In this document: piece after piece, positions 1-11,757 of the stretch | How positions within the stretch are numbered: position 1 is the first letter of the stretch | How the letters are laid out: the number at the start of each line of letters is the position of its first letter | Origin: Rosa chinensis | Taxonomy: Eukaryota; Streptophyta; Magnoliopsida; Rosales; Rosaceae | Length of the DNA stretch: 64,000 nucleotides | Assembly (NCBI RefSeq): GCF_002994745.2 | Contig: NC_037092.1 | Coordinates: 88,264,398 to 88,328,397 of the forward strand | Direction of reading: 5' to 3' | Notes under the pieces: model-generated | The model's input: the letters and a program-made list of their open reading frames with translations, nothing else | Databases searched by the model: none | What the model was told of the DNA's origin: nothing | Made by a program: the position numbers and the translations under genes

Positions 1-178
1 TTCTGTGTCTGGTACTGGTATGGTTCAGAGTTTCTGGTGCTGGTATTTTCTGGGTACTTGGGTAAGATGAAGAACAGAGTTCTTCTCTTGGTATTTCTGG
101 CAGCGGAATATGGGTATGGGTAATCTAGATTTCTAGAGATGGGTTATCGGTCTCAAGAGCAAAACTGCTCTGATACCA
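1..178 (-). mobile_element. Internal region of a Copia-type element, next to its 5' LTR
   Basis: Read on the minus strand, this is the stretch just after the LTR at 179-426. It starts with TGGTATCAGAGC, a primer-binding site of initiator tRNA-Met type, at 167-178. It matches 8553-8730 almost perfectly. No gag-like frame is seen. The element runs off the left edge of the window. Confidence 0.6.
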
Positions 179-426
179 TGTCAAATCTGGTAATGTATTT
201 CTGTATATTCAAGCACGTTCTTACATGTTTACAATTCTGCTCTTATAGAGCTGCTACCATAACTATCCTACCAATATTATTTGGAAGTTTACTGACACAT
301 CATTGAGGTACAGACAAATAAGTCAAGGCATTAATGTAGTATGGACAACTTTGTCAATGGTGGAGATATGATGATATAGAGCAGATCTCTTTGTCAAGGT
401 TGGTGTGCTGAGCAGCTCACGTAACA
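179..426 (-). mobile_element. Copia-type LTR, copy 1 (248 bp)
   Basis: The repeat begins TG and ends CA on both strands (TGTTACGTGAG...TTTGACA on the minus strand). The primer-binding site follows directly on the minus-strand side, so this is a 5' LTR of a minus-strand element. About five single-base differences separate it from the copy at 8731-8978. The flank at 427 is not purine-rich on the relevant strand, so it looks like target DNA and not a polypurine tract. Confidence 0.7.
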
Positions 427-797
427 GGGGATACATATGGAACAAGAGTTTAATAAATTATGATACATATGATACAAGGTTTGAGTGCAGATGGCAGATA
501 TGCGGATTTGCTGTATCCAGTAAATTATGTTTTAACAAGAGTTTCACAAGTCATCCACATATAGAAGTTACTTTAGATATTATAATTAGTATTTTCACAA
601 ATATGTTGGTAATTAGATATCATAATTAGTATCTTCACAAATATCTTCGCAATTGTTGCTACTATTATATATACGATTTGAGCACCTATTGTGTGTATGA
701 AATGAGTAAAAACAACCTTGCTTTGTTATGAGATTTAGATCAATTACGATATTGTTTACAATATATTTGAAATCATTTTTCATATAGTATTATATAT
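427..797. other. AT-rich spacer, nothing recognised
   Basis: AT-rich sequence with short local repeats (tagatat/cataattag near 570-630). I see no gene or mobile-element terminus. Confidence 0.5.
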
Positions 798-799
798 GT

Positions 800-2042
<1,243 letters not shown>

Positions 2043-2189
2043 GCATGCACAAGTTTGGTTTATGGGAAATAAGTGAAGGTTCCACTCATCAATACTTTCA
2101 CAACAGAGTAATCGAATAGCGGATGCAGACGACAACTTGTAGTCCTCTCCAATTGCACTCTTCTTTTCTTATAATTGCATTTTCTACTT

Positions 2190-3572
2190 AAGAAATGCCT
2201 AGGAAAATTCTGATGAATTATTTGCTAAAATCATCTTGTTGAACCTATATTATGTCTTTCCTTTCCATATTTCTGAGGTTATGATGAAAAGAAGTTTTTC
2301 CATTTTCCTTTCCAATCAAAAACTTGCTTGCTTTTGATAAAGACAATGTCTGTGAGAAGTTTGTAGTGTTTTACTCCAACCCTGCATTTCTGAAGGTTTG
2401 GAATCTCAAGCTTCGTACTTGCATCATGTATGTCTGTGTGCAATTTTTTATGAAGGCCATAGAAAGGCACTTGACCTATGTATTGCAATGGTTGCTCAAA
2501 TAGTCGAATCGTATTTCACTTGGTATCACACTATCACTCCCATCTATGATCTAATTCTTAAGGCCAATGCTCATATGGTGGGGATAGTTATCAGCCCCAT
2601 TTTTACTCTCCAAAAGGTAAGAAAGTTATCGGCCCCATCTCGTGCCCTGTCTAGGAAGTTTAGGTGATTAGTGAAATCATATTTGGTGTGTCATTATGCT
2701 CTTTGTACTGTTGGTCATTGTTTCCCTGAATTAATTTGCAACGTCCTTTGTCCTTTTTAAGCAAGATATAGTGGAGCAGATATTCTTATTAAAAAAAAAA
2801 TGAAGCCAATAGTTTTTTGAAATTGTTATTTTTTTCATTGATCCTTTAATAAACACTGAGCAGACAATTCTGAGTTAATAAATTTGGCAGCATGCATAAT
2901 CAGCAAATTTTTCAAGGGCTCATATTCATATGTAGATAGGAATGCCTTTGAAGTGAAACCAAGACCAAATTTGCAATTTTTAAGCTCTAAACCTTCTATA
3001 TCGTGTTGCTACTTGCTGTGAGTAGAAGGCTCTTGCATGAACACCCAGCTTCTTAGCCGAGTGTTTTCTGTTTGAAGAAAATCCTTTAACCCTAATTTAC
3101 ACCGGAGAATGTGTTCCCATTTGAAAGTTAAAAGTGCTTTGTTTTTTTTTGGCTCCTATCATCTTCCTTTGTGTGAAGCTTGAATGAATTATGCTAATGT
3201 TTGGTGGAGTAGTTTCCTTAATGGAGTTGCAGGTAGAAATAACTAAAATGGAGTTGGCATTTGAAGAAGAATAAAGTGTGCATATGTTTCTATCTGTTGC
3301 AAGAATTTTATGCTTGTTGCTCTCAAGTTCTCTCCACACAAGTGGCCTACAGAAGCAAATATATGTGCATATGAATTTCTTGTTAGTTGACACAAAAAGA
3401 AATAATGTGTTGTTATTTCCTCTGTGTGCCAACTACAGGCACTGATCTACACCGTATGAATTATAAGTAAATATATGTGAAAATTTCATGCTTGTCAATG
3501 AAAATTTGTGGGAATGTTTTATTATGATTATTACAATAAGAGTAGTAGAGTACTATGTCTACTATCTAACTT
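2190..3572. repeat. Duplicated downstream flank of the receptor-like protein gene, copy 1
   Basis: This non-coding block recurs, diverged, at about 9850-11280. Shared landmarks include CTTGTTGAACCTAT, GCATTTCTGAAGGTTTGG and CTTGCATCATGTATGTCT. It lies immediately 3' of the receptor-like protein gene, and the second copy lies 3' of the truncated gene copy, so gene and flank were duplicated together. I see no convincing coding frame in it. Confidence 0.75.
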
Positions 3573-5846
3573 CTAAACAAACTTTCTCCTCATGATTGCC
3601 ATCCACTTTGCTATCATCACATGGAAGCTGTCTTGTACATTGTCTAGGAAATGGTAATATGCATACCTCCACTTTCTCATAAGCACCAAGGGACCACAAA
3701 CTCCCCAAAATCCTGTGATGAACCCAAGTGCAACAGAAATATATAACCATGGAATTTGATGCTTCTTGGTGTCTACATCTTGGGTGCTCGTATCAGGTGC
3801 ATCAGCACCCGTTGTTGTCTGACACTTATTTGGAAGTGGGGCACCGCAAAGTTTCAGATTCCCCTCAAATGCAGAAGCATTGAAACTCTGGAGTTGAGTG
3901 CTTGATGGTATTGGTCCTCCAAGATTATTGTACGAGACATTGAACCTTGATAAGAAATTAAGACCTGTGAATGATGCCGGGATTTTTCCAGACAAATGGT
4001 TCATGGATAGATCCAGTGTCTCCATGTCCTTTAGGTTAGATATCTGGTCTGGAATGTTGCCAGAGAAGTTGTTAGCACTAAGATCCAGCAGTCGGAGAAG
4101 CTGCAATTGGCCAATCTCAATAGGTATATTCCCACTAAGGCAATTGTGACCTAGGTATATATATGGGGCAAAAAACAAATAATTGTACTGTAAAAATGCT
4201 GCATCAGCACTAGGAAGGTAGTAGATGGGCAGTTCAAGATAAACACGACCTACTTGAGCCGCAGTTTGTCCAGATACTAACATAGGTAGTGTGCACAATT
4301 CCTTTGGAAATTCTCCAGAAAGTTGGTTGAATCGCATATTTAAATAATACAGGCTTGGAAGAGTCCCCAGCCAACTTGGAATTGAGCCAGTGATTCTGTT
4401 GTGACTCAGATCCAAGACCTGTAACTTTTTCAGCTTCGATAGCCATGAAGGAATTATACCACTAAGGTTACATGAATTCAAATCTAAAAGTAGAAGATTT
4501 TGAAATCCATAAAAATCCGCCATTTCAACACTATTCGGCATTTCCTCACCTAAAAAGCTGGATAGTAATGATAGGACTGCAAGGCGTTTGCAACCCATCA
4601 GTATCCTCATTGCCTCTTTGATATTTGTCAAACGTTTGTTCATACCAAGTGAGAGGAAGGACAGGGATTTCAATGAAAGAATTTCAGGCTCTATTTGAAC
4701 CTCTAGATTATTATAGTTCAATCGAATTGCTTTCAAGAACTTGCACGAGTAGATGCTTCTCGGCAAGATACCAAAGAAGTTATTTTTCCGCAAGTCAAGT
4801 TTACTAAGTTGGCTAAGTTTGGAAAAATTGAGCATGGAGATATCACCTCCCAAGTTGTTGGTTCCCATACGTAGTTCAACGAGGTTTGTGCAATTCATCA
4901 GAGATAGGGGCAATGAACCTTCCAGATAGTTGAAATCAAGGAGTATGTGTTTCAACTTTGAGAGCTTCCCAAGATGGAGTGGGAGCACACCACTCAATTG
5001 GTTATAGGAGAGGTCAAGGGTTGTGAGGTTGGTGAGGTTGGTAATTCCATCACTTATTGCTCCATTTAATGAATTCAGAGGTAGTGAAATCTCTTCAAGA
5101 GTGGTAGAATTAAACATATCTTCTGGAAGCGATCCTGACAGGTAATTGCGACCAGCACGGAAGACCTGCAGTTTGGAACACTTCCCCAATCCAGAAGATA
5201 TACTACCTTTGAAATTATTGAAGGAAAAATCAAGGTGTCGTAACGAGGAAGAAGAAGGACGACAAATAGAGGATGGTATAGGACCTGAAAAGGTGTTGTT
5301 ACTGACATTGAAACTAGTCAAGTTCCAAGCTTGTTGGAAAAAAGAAGATGAAACTGCACCATGTAAACGATTGCTGGAAAGATCCACCATCCGAATATGA
5401 CTGGATGGTAGAGAAGATGGTAACACTCCAAAAAGAAGGTTATAGCTCAAATCTAGGATTTCGAGATCATTCAAGGACAAGAAGAATTCAGTTTGATCTG
5501 GAGAACCAGAGAGTGAATTGTGTGAGAGATTCAAGTGAGTGAGATGTGTGAGATTTGCAAGTGATGATGAGGGGAAAATACCTCCTTTTAGTTTAAGCCC
5601 TTTGGAGTGTAACTGCAAATGGGTGACCCAACCATCTCGATTACAAGTAATGCCTTGCCAATTGCAACAATCAGTGGAAGTCCAATTTAACAAGGGAGAA
5701 GACAGAGTGAGAGCGAAGGACAGCAGAGAGCTGCGTTCGCTTTGGTTGCAAGCATAAATGTTTTCAAAAATGATATTGGAAGAGAATATCAAGAGCAAGA
5801 AGAAAAGGAATGTATTAGCCATTTGGTGATAAAGCTGCACTAGCAA
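3573..5846 (-). CDS. LRR receptor-like protein (no kinase domain), RLP2/RLP3-like
   Basis: A 757-residue intronless cell-surface receptor. It starts with a signal peptide: the Met at residue 1 or, more likely, Met9 (MANTFLFF..., start at 5822), before a hydrophobic run ending near residue 33. An LRRNT cap carrying CNQSERSSLLSF and DCCNWQGITC follows. About twenty LRRs cover residues 80-670. They are split by a non-LRR island near residues 540-590, just before YIYLGHNCLSGNIP. A short acidic juxtamembrane stretch comes next, then a transmembrane helix at about 698-723 with a GxxxG motif (GFITGFWGVCG), and a basic cytoplasmic tail of about 34 residues. There is no kinase. The sequence style is that of the PSKR/PSY1R-related RLP2/RLP3 clade. 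Such proteins perceive extracellular ligands and usually signal through a partner kinase. The frame is open throughout. The ligand cannot be inferred. Confidence 0.9.
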   Translation of the reverse strand: MLVQLYHQMANTFLFFLLLIFSSNIIFENIYACNQSERSSLLSFALTLSSPLLNWTSTDCCNWQGITCNRDGWVTHLQLHSKGLKLKGGIFPSSSLANLTHLTHLNLSHNSLSGSPDQTEFFLSLNDLEILDLSYNLLFGVLPSSLPSSHIRMVDLSSNRLHGAVSSSFFQQAWNLTSFNVSNNTFSGPIPSSICRPSSSSLRHLDFSFNNFKGSISSGLGKCSKLQVFRAGRNYLSGSLPEDMFNSTTLEEISLPLNSLNGAISDGITNLTNLTTLDLSYNQLSGVLPLHLGKLSKLKHILLDFNYLEGSLPLSLMNCTNLVELRMGTNNLGGDISMLNFSKLSQLSKLDLRKNNFFGILPRSIYSCKFLKAIRLNYNNLEVQIEPEILSLKSLSFLSLGMNKRLTNIKEAMRILMGCKRLAVLSLLSSFLGEEMPNSVEMADFYGFQNLLLLDLNSCNLSGIIPSWLSKLKKLQVLDLSHNRITGSIPSWLGTLPSLYYLNMRFNQLSGEFPKELCTLPMLVSGQTAAQVGRVYLELPIYYLPSADAAFLQYNYLFFAPYIYLGHNCLSGNIPIEIGQLQLLRLLDLSANNFSGNIPDQISNLKDMETLDLSMNHLSGKIPASFTGLNFLSRFNVSYNNLGGPIPSSTQLQSFNASAFEGNLKLCGAPLPNKCQTTTGADAPDTSTQDVDTKKHQIPWLYISVALGFITGFWGVCGPLVLMRKWRYAYYHFLDNVQDSFHVMIAKWMAIMRRKFV

Positions 5847-5884
5847 GTCTGTTCGTTGTTTAGATCAGATTTCACTCATGTTTT

Positions 5885-5892
5885 TATTTATA
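5885..5892 (-). promoter_or_regulatory. Candidate TATA box of the receptor-like protein gene
   Basis: TATAAATA on the minus strand, about 40 bp upstream of the first ATG and about 63 bp upstream of the more likely second ATG. It implies a very short 5' leader. Position and sequence fit, but there is no transcript evidence. Confidence 0.4.
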
Positions 5893-5927
5893 TTGATCTA
5901 AAACGAGGTCGATCAGCATTGCCAAAT

Positions 5928-6430
5928 TAATGGATGACCACATAAGCTCCCAGAAGGATCAGTAAGTCCATACCAGTCTGACCGGCATTAAGAAAGATCG
6001 GTATCATTTTCATATGAAGATCTTTTGGCCCATATTTTGTAGGAATTATGCCCGCGGTTTGCTGCGGAATTTGTTCTTGTGAATAAAAAAGAACTATGAA
6101 ATACAAAAGTGAAATTATTCCATTAATTGATGGCCACATAAGTTCCCAGAAGGATCAGTAAGTCCATAACCCAGTCTGGCCGGCATTAAGAAATTGCCAA
6201 ATTAATTGATGACCACATAAGTTCCCAGAAGGATCAGTAAGTCCATACCAGTCTGACCAGCATTAAGAAAGATCGGTATCATTTTCATATGGACAAATTA
6301 TAGAAGATATTTTGGCCCATATTTTGTCATTACTAGGAATTATGCCCGCGCTTTGCTGCGGAATTTGTTCTTGTGAATAAAAAAGAATTATGAAATACAA
6401 AAGTGAAATTATTCCATTATATTGAAATAG
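5928..6430. repeat. Imperfect tandem duplication upstream of the receptor-like protein gene
   Basis: A unit containing GATGACCACATAAG, CCCAGAAGGATCAGTAAGTCC and GACCGGCATTAAGAAA begins near 5932, 6128 and 6208. The first and third copies are nearly full length and run into the same Helitron-like hairpin; the middle copy is short. Copies differ by small indels, so they arose by local duplication. Confidence 0.75.
6333..6430 (-). mobile_element. Helitron-like 3' terminus
   Basis: On the minus strand this stretch ends ...CCGCAGCAAAGCGCGGGCATAATTCCTAG followed by host T. A GC-rich hairpin (CCGC-A-GC-AAA-GC-GCGG, at 6346-6361) stands about 9 bases before a CTAG end, the signature of a Helitron 3' end. 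A decayed version of the hairpin sits at 6052-6067 and a related one at 63596-63609. The 5' end is not found and no Rep/helicase is encoded, so the element is non-autonomous or a fragment. Confidence 0.55.
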
Positions 6431-7076
6431 CAAAAAAAAATTTATACATTCCAATTGAGGTCTTCAAAAAACAGGTTAATTAGCAACAGTTGCTACTGAA
6501 GCTGGTTCAAAAATGCTAGTTATACAAAAAGGCTAGCTGCTCCACTTGTAGCTTTACAAAAAGGGTATAAAAGATAGACAACCTTGCAAAAGTTGGTGCT
6601 GGAGTATCTTCAACAAACAGCTAGCTGCTCTAGTTGGAGTTGTACAAAAAGGGCAGTTGCTTGATCACCTGTAAAAAATTTTTTGCCGTAGTCTTCCCTA
6701 TCTTCGGTGCCATAACTGCATGCATTCAAAAACTATCATTTATCATTCTCAAAAGATAAAAAAAATGCAACTCTATTTCTCTGCAATTTTTGTTGTGTTG
6801 TTGTTGAAAGTGATATTGTATGTTCAGTGATGACGCCAATTTGTTTTATTTGTACACCTTAATTGTGAACTCAAAACAAAAATGATCCGAAAGGAATTGT
6901 AGATATGCAGCTATAAGCATTCTGAAGCAAATATGCAGCGGTTGGAAATTGAGGAGAAATTATGTGCATATGGAAGAAGAAAATCACGAAAAAGAATAAT
7001 AAGAAGAGGTAAGACTTCAATAGTTTTTCAATTGAAATCCAACCAGAAATGACTTTTGGAAAGCCAATAAAGCTTT
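6431..7076. other. Non-coding, possible Helitron body
   Basis: AT-rich sequence with loosely repeated GCTAGCTGCTC and TACAAAAAGG words between 6490 and 6660. Similar words follow the hairpin near 63.6 kb, so this may belong to the same Helitron family. No coding frame. Confidence 0.35.
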
Positions 7077-8110
7077 TTAAAAAAAAAGGATTCTCTCCGA
7101 TTTACAGCTACATATCACCGAGATAACAAAAAGGCAGAAAGAACTCATGACACCTAATGGTCCTAATCTAAGCACCAATACAGATATCACAAACGCTGAA
7201 ACAGAACAAAAGTTCATCTCTTTCACACTTTGATCCCTAAAAGTTGGGGCTAAACACAATCTACTACAATCCCATATCAGATTTTCCAATGAAGAAAGGT
7301 TCTTTCCAAACAAATCAGCAGATTAACAACAAATGGGACACAACCCAGAAAAAGTCTCACACAAAAAATGAACTTTTTACAAAATCTATATAAATTCACA
7401 TATCCAAGAACAGATCAAAACTCCAAGATACAAAACTGAATGTTATAGAAAGCTGCGAGCTTCATAATGACAAAGCCAAGTGCATTCAACATGTTCAGGT
7501 CAGGAAAAAAAGACCCCTAAATTAGAATAGAATCATAACTATGCAGGAGAAAGTCAGAATGCAGTGATCCAATATAATGATTTCACAAAACTCTCTACCT
7601 AGGAGAGGACAATTGTTCCAAACAAACAGATATCAGACCATTAAACAGTACAATTGTTCCATTATCCAACAAACCGAGCTCAGTGTACCCAAACAGTACA
7701 CAAGGCAAAATATGAATGAATGAAAATAGAGAAAAAGAGAAGATTCGGTCAACTTAAGAGCAAAATTGAACAAAATATAAACCTACTGATATAGGATTAA
7801 CCGATTAAATACCAATCTGCATTTTTCCAACACCAATGAGATTTTCAGAATAAAATAAATAAATAAATAAAAATCTCATTGTTGTGTAAATGAGAAGAAA
7901 TTTTTTGACGATTTACTTGTCAACCACAGAAAAAAACCAAAAACTCACAGCCAAATCACACCAATTAGAGCCATCACCAACTGCAACCCTGCAAATCCCA
8001 AATAGCCAAGAAACCAAATCAGAAGGCAAAACGGTCTGTAAATACAGGGCAATAAGATGCAAGCTGGCACAGGACACTTGTCGAGCAACTATAGGGGACT
8101 ATTACTAGAA
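7077..8110. other. Non-coding AT-rich region, no gene recognised
   Basis: AT-rich sequence with no homology that I can name and only short reading frames. It contains a small (AAAT)n tract near 7852-7872. Its right end may belong to the Copia-type element whose 5' LTR is at 8731-8978, but the left border of that element is not visible. Confidence 0.4.
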
Positions 8111-8129
8111 ACAAATAACCTAATATTCC

Positions 8130-8730
8130 TTATGCGTCAAAACTCAGCGTTTCACACTCCCACAGATTCATAACATGAAGCAACAGCTTCACGATCAGTT
8201 TGGAATTTCTAAAAAGAACGGAACTCTAAAACTGATCTGGAATGGGTATGGTCTGGGAATGGTGAGAAAGGAATCAAGGTACTTTGATTGTCTTCCTAAG
8301 TATAGTATGGATACTGGGTATATTGAAGAACCGAAATTGTTCTTGGTTTTCTGGGTATGAGTTTGTGCTCGATCTTGAGCAAAAAACTTGGTTATGGGTT
8401 ATGGGTATGATCTGGTTTTGTTCAGAAAATAATCAAGATCAGTTTATGATCAGTTGATTTTGTCTGAGAATGGATACGGGGAAGAAATAAGCTTCCTGGG
8501 TATGATATTGGAATGGATATATTTTCTGGGTAAAAATGAAGAAACACAGTTCTTCTGTGTCTGGTACTGGTATGGTTCAGAGTTTCTGGTGCTGGTATTT
8601 TCTGGGTACTTGGGTAAGATGAAGAACAGAGTTCTTCTCTTGGTATTTCTGGCAGCGGAATATGGGTATGGGTAATCTAGATTTCTAGAGATGGGTTATC
8701 GGTCTCAAGAGCAAAACTGCTCTGACACCA
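8130..8730 (-). mobile_element. Internal region of the second Copia-type element
   Basis: On the minus strand this is the leader after the 5' LTR at 8731-8978. The primer-binding site at 8719-8730 reads TGGTGTCAGAGC (one change from copy 1). The stretch is rich in degenerate GGGTATGG words. No gag frame is present. The half nearer the LTR (8553-8730) equals window positions 1-178. No matching 3' LTR is seen to its left apart from the copy at 179-426, which has its own primer-binding site. Confidence 0.5.
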
Positions 8731-8978
8731 TGTCAAATCTGGTAATGTATTTCTGTATATTCAAGCACGTTCTTACATGTTTACAATTTTGCTCTTATAG
8801 AGCTTCTACCATAACTATCCTACCAATGTTATTTGGAAGTTTACTGACACATCATTAAGGTACAGACAAATAAGTCAAGGCATTAATGTAGTATGGACAA
8901 CTTTGTCAATGGTGGAGATATGATGATATAGAGCAGATCTCTTTGTCAAGGTTGGTGTGCTGAGCAGCTCACGTAACA
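8731..8978 (-). mobile_element. Copia-type LTR, copy 2 (248 bp)
   Basis: TG...CA repeat, about 98% identical by eye to 179-426, with a primer-binding site on the minus-strand 3' side. The DNA to its right begins directly with an exon-like open stretch, so the insertion appears to have cut a host gene. Confidence 0.7.
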
Positions 8979-9118
8979 GGGTCTGATTCAATTGAGTTTT
9001 ACGTTGGGGCTCTGTCCGAGAAATTGCCTGCTAAACAGTTCGAGGATATTCCTGTTTGTAAGAGCAATGCTTGCCGAGGAGGAGCTAGTGTTGAGTCAAT
9101 GAGGTAAATTTGGATTTT
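8979..9118 (+). pseudogene. Unidentified exon-like fragment cut by the LTR
   Basis: An open frame reads SDSIEFYVGALSEKLPAKQF, continues to CKSNACRGGASVESMR and meets a donor-like gtaaat. A possible following exon starts after the acceptor-like tttttag near 9793 and reads LIRATIEGSKES. I do not recognise the protein. The left end is truncated by the LTR, so this is a gene remnant at best. Confidence 0.35.
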
Positions 9119-9168
9119 TACTTCGAAAGAAAAATGATGCCTTTTCTGCTTTTATGTGAATTATATGA

Positions 9169-9621
9169 GAAAGACTGGATTTTTGTTTTTGTTTCTGAGT
9201 TTCCTTTTGCTTATAGTTTGGGCAAACAAAGCTAAAAACTGCAGCCAATATTTACTTCTGCTTCAAGTTAAGGGTAAAAGATTGAGTTTCTTTTGGTAGA
9301 GAATGTGTTATTGTACATAAAGAATCAGCTTAGAAGATTTTTATTATGTCCATATTCCTTGTTAAGTTAAAGGACTCAAAAGAGTTTTTATTTATGGGTA
9401 GTACATATCTTGCATTGAACTTGACATTGATTCGCTACTGTTTATGGGTGATTTTTTGTGGGAAAGACTGGATTCTGTGTTTCTGAGATTTCTAATTTTA
9501 CCTTGAAGAGTTGCGCAAATAAGCAAAGAAACCACAGCCAACATTTACTTCTACTTCAAGTTGAGGTTAAAAGACTGAGTTTCTCTTTGTAGAGAATTTG
9601 TTATTGTACATAAAGAGCTAG
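9169..9621. repeat. Two-copy tandem duplication in non-coding DNA
   Basis: The block at 9169-9330 (AAAGACTGGAT ... TTGTACATAAAGA) recurs at 9462-9621, diverged, with shared ACTTCAAGTT and TTGTACATAAAGA. Unit spacing is about 290 bp. No coding potential seen. Confidence 0.7.
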
Positions 9622-9849
9622 GTTTTAATTGTGTCCATATTCTTAGCTAGTTAAGGACTTTGAAAGTTTGGAAATTTCTGTTTTTCCAAGTGATTGAACT
9701 TAAAAGTGTGAAATTTTTATGCCATTTTGATGATAACCAAATCATAGTATCAAACAAAGGAAAAGGAAGATAACGTTTTTGATTGGTTTTTTAGGCTAAT
9801 TAGAGCAACAATTGAAGGATCAAAAGAATCTTGTAGTCATTTTAATAGG

Positions 9850-11280
9850 AGATGCCTGATGAACTATTCGCTAAAATTATCTTGTTGAACCTATGCTATG
9901 TCTTTGCTTTCCATATTTCTGAGCTTATGATGAATAAGAAGTTTTTCCATTATTTTTTTTAATCTAAAACTTGCTCTTTGATAAAGAAAATATCCGTGAG
10001 AAGTTTGTAGGTGTGTTGCTCCAATCCTGCATTTCTGAAGGTTTGGAATCTCAAGTTTCTTACTTGCATCATGTATGTCTATGTGCATGTTTCTGTGAAA
10101 TTGCAAAGTTTTCTGTAATCCCCTTTCACTTTGTATCACTCCCATCTATGTCTAACTCTTGAGGTCAATCATATGTACTGGTCACATGTGGGTGGGTTCA
10201 GGTAAGGAAGAAAGTTATCAGCCTGACTTTTAGCCTCCAAAAGATAAAAGTAAAAAAGTTATCGTCCCCATCTGTGCTGTCTACTATAGGAAATTTAGAT
10301 GATAAGTGAAATCATCTCTGGTTTGTTGTTATGCTCTTTGTACTATTGTTCATTGTTGCCTGAATCACTTGTTCATTCAGTATAGACTGATAATGCAATG
10401 TCCTTTGTCCTTTTGATTGAATATATGGTGGAGCTATACTGGTAAAAATCTTGAAATCTGTCCAAGTTTACTCCAGGAAACATTCAGCAGCAATTTGAGC
10501 CTATAGTTCTTCAATTGTATTATTGTCATTGATCCTTTACAATAAACATTACGCACATGCATAATCAGCAGATTTTTAAGGGAACATATTCACATGTAGA
10601 TACTAATGCCTTTGGAACTATACAAAAACCAAATTTGCAATCTTTAAGCTCTAAACCTTCTATGTCATGTTGCTGTTTGATGTGTGTAGAAGGCTTTTGT
10701 ATGAACAGTCTGGAGCTTCTTAGCAGTGTGTTTTCTGTCTGAAGAAAATTCTTCAACTTTACAATGGAGGACATATTCCCATGTTCAAAGTTAAATTCCC
10801 TTTTTGTCACCTATCATCTTCATTGGTGTGACTAGGCTCAAACTAATCACTCCATTGAGGACTACTCCATGCTGGACTCGCTCTCCATGACCTATATACA
10901 TCCTCATTTAATTGCCAATTCGAAATTATGCTAATCTTTGGATGTATAATGAAGTTGCCTTCATGGTGTTGCAGACAGAAAAAAGTCGATGGAGTCGGAA
11001 ATTGGAAGAAGGACAACGTGCACGTGCAGATGTCTCTATCTTGCAATCACTTTGTGCTAGTTGCTCTCAAGGTCCCTCCACAAGCAAATATATGCCATAT
11101 CAATTTCTGTTTGGGAGCCACAAAACGAAATAATGTATTGTTATTTCCTCTGTTTGCCAACTACGGACAGTGATTTACACCTTATGGATTATGAGTAAAT
11201 ATGTGTAAATCTCATGCTTGTCAATGGAAATTTATGGAATATTTTATTATGATTCTTACAATAAGAGTACTATCTATCTT
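9850..11280. repeat. Duplicated downstream flank of the receptor-like protein gene, copy 2
   Basis: Diverged copy of 2190-3572, colinear with it and ending at the truncated receptor-like protein copy. Roughly 80-85% similar by eye with several indels. Confidence 0.75.
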
Positions 11281-11757
11281 CTAATGAACCTTCTCTTCAC
11301 TCTGGCCATGCGCGTTGCAATCATCATCTGGAACCTGTCTTGTACATTGTCTAGGAAGTGGTAATATGCATACCTCCACTTCGTCATAAGCACTAAAGGG
11401 CCACAGACTCCCCAAAATCCTATTATGAAACCAAATGCAACAGAAACATAAAACCATGGAAATTGATGTTACTCCATGTCTGCATCTTGGGTGTTCATAT
11501 CAGGTGTATCAGTGCCCTTAGTTGTCTGACACTTGTTTGGAAGTGGGGCACCACAAAGTTTCAGATTCCCCTCAAACGCAGAAGCATCGAAACTTTGGAG
11601 CTGAGTGCTTGATGGTATTGGCCCTTCAAGATTACTGTACGAGACGTTGAATTTTGATAGGAAATGAAGACTTGTGAAGGACGCCGGGATTTTTCCAGAC
11701 AAATGGTTCATGGAGAGATCCAACATCTCCATGTCCTTTAGGTTAGAAATCCGATCT
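11281..11757 (-). pseudogene. Truncated receptor-like protein copy (3' end only)
   Basis: Minus-strand sequence equivalent to about the last 157 codons of the gene at 3573-5846: the last LRR (LDLSMNHLSGKIPASF), the LCGAPLPNKC cap, the acidic stretch and the membrane/tail region. A TAA stop at 11469-11471 falls in the acidic juxtamembrane stretch, so the membrane helix would be lost. Similarity to the intact gene ends abruptly at about 11757, inside the LRR array, where unrelated DNA starts. No 5' part exists in the window. Confidence 0.9.
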
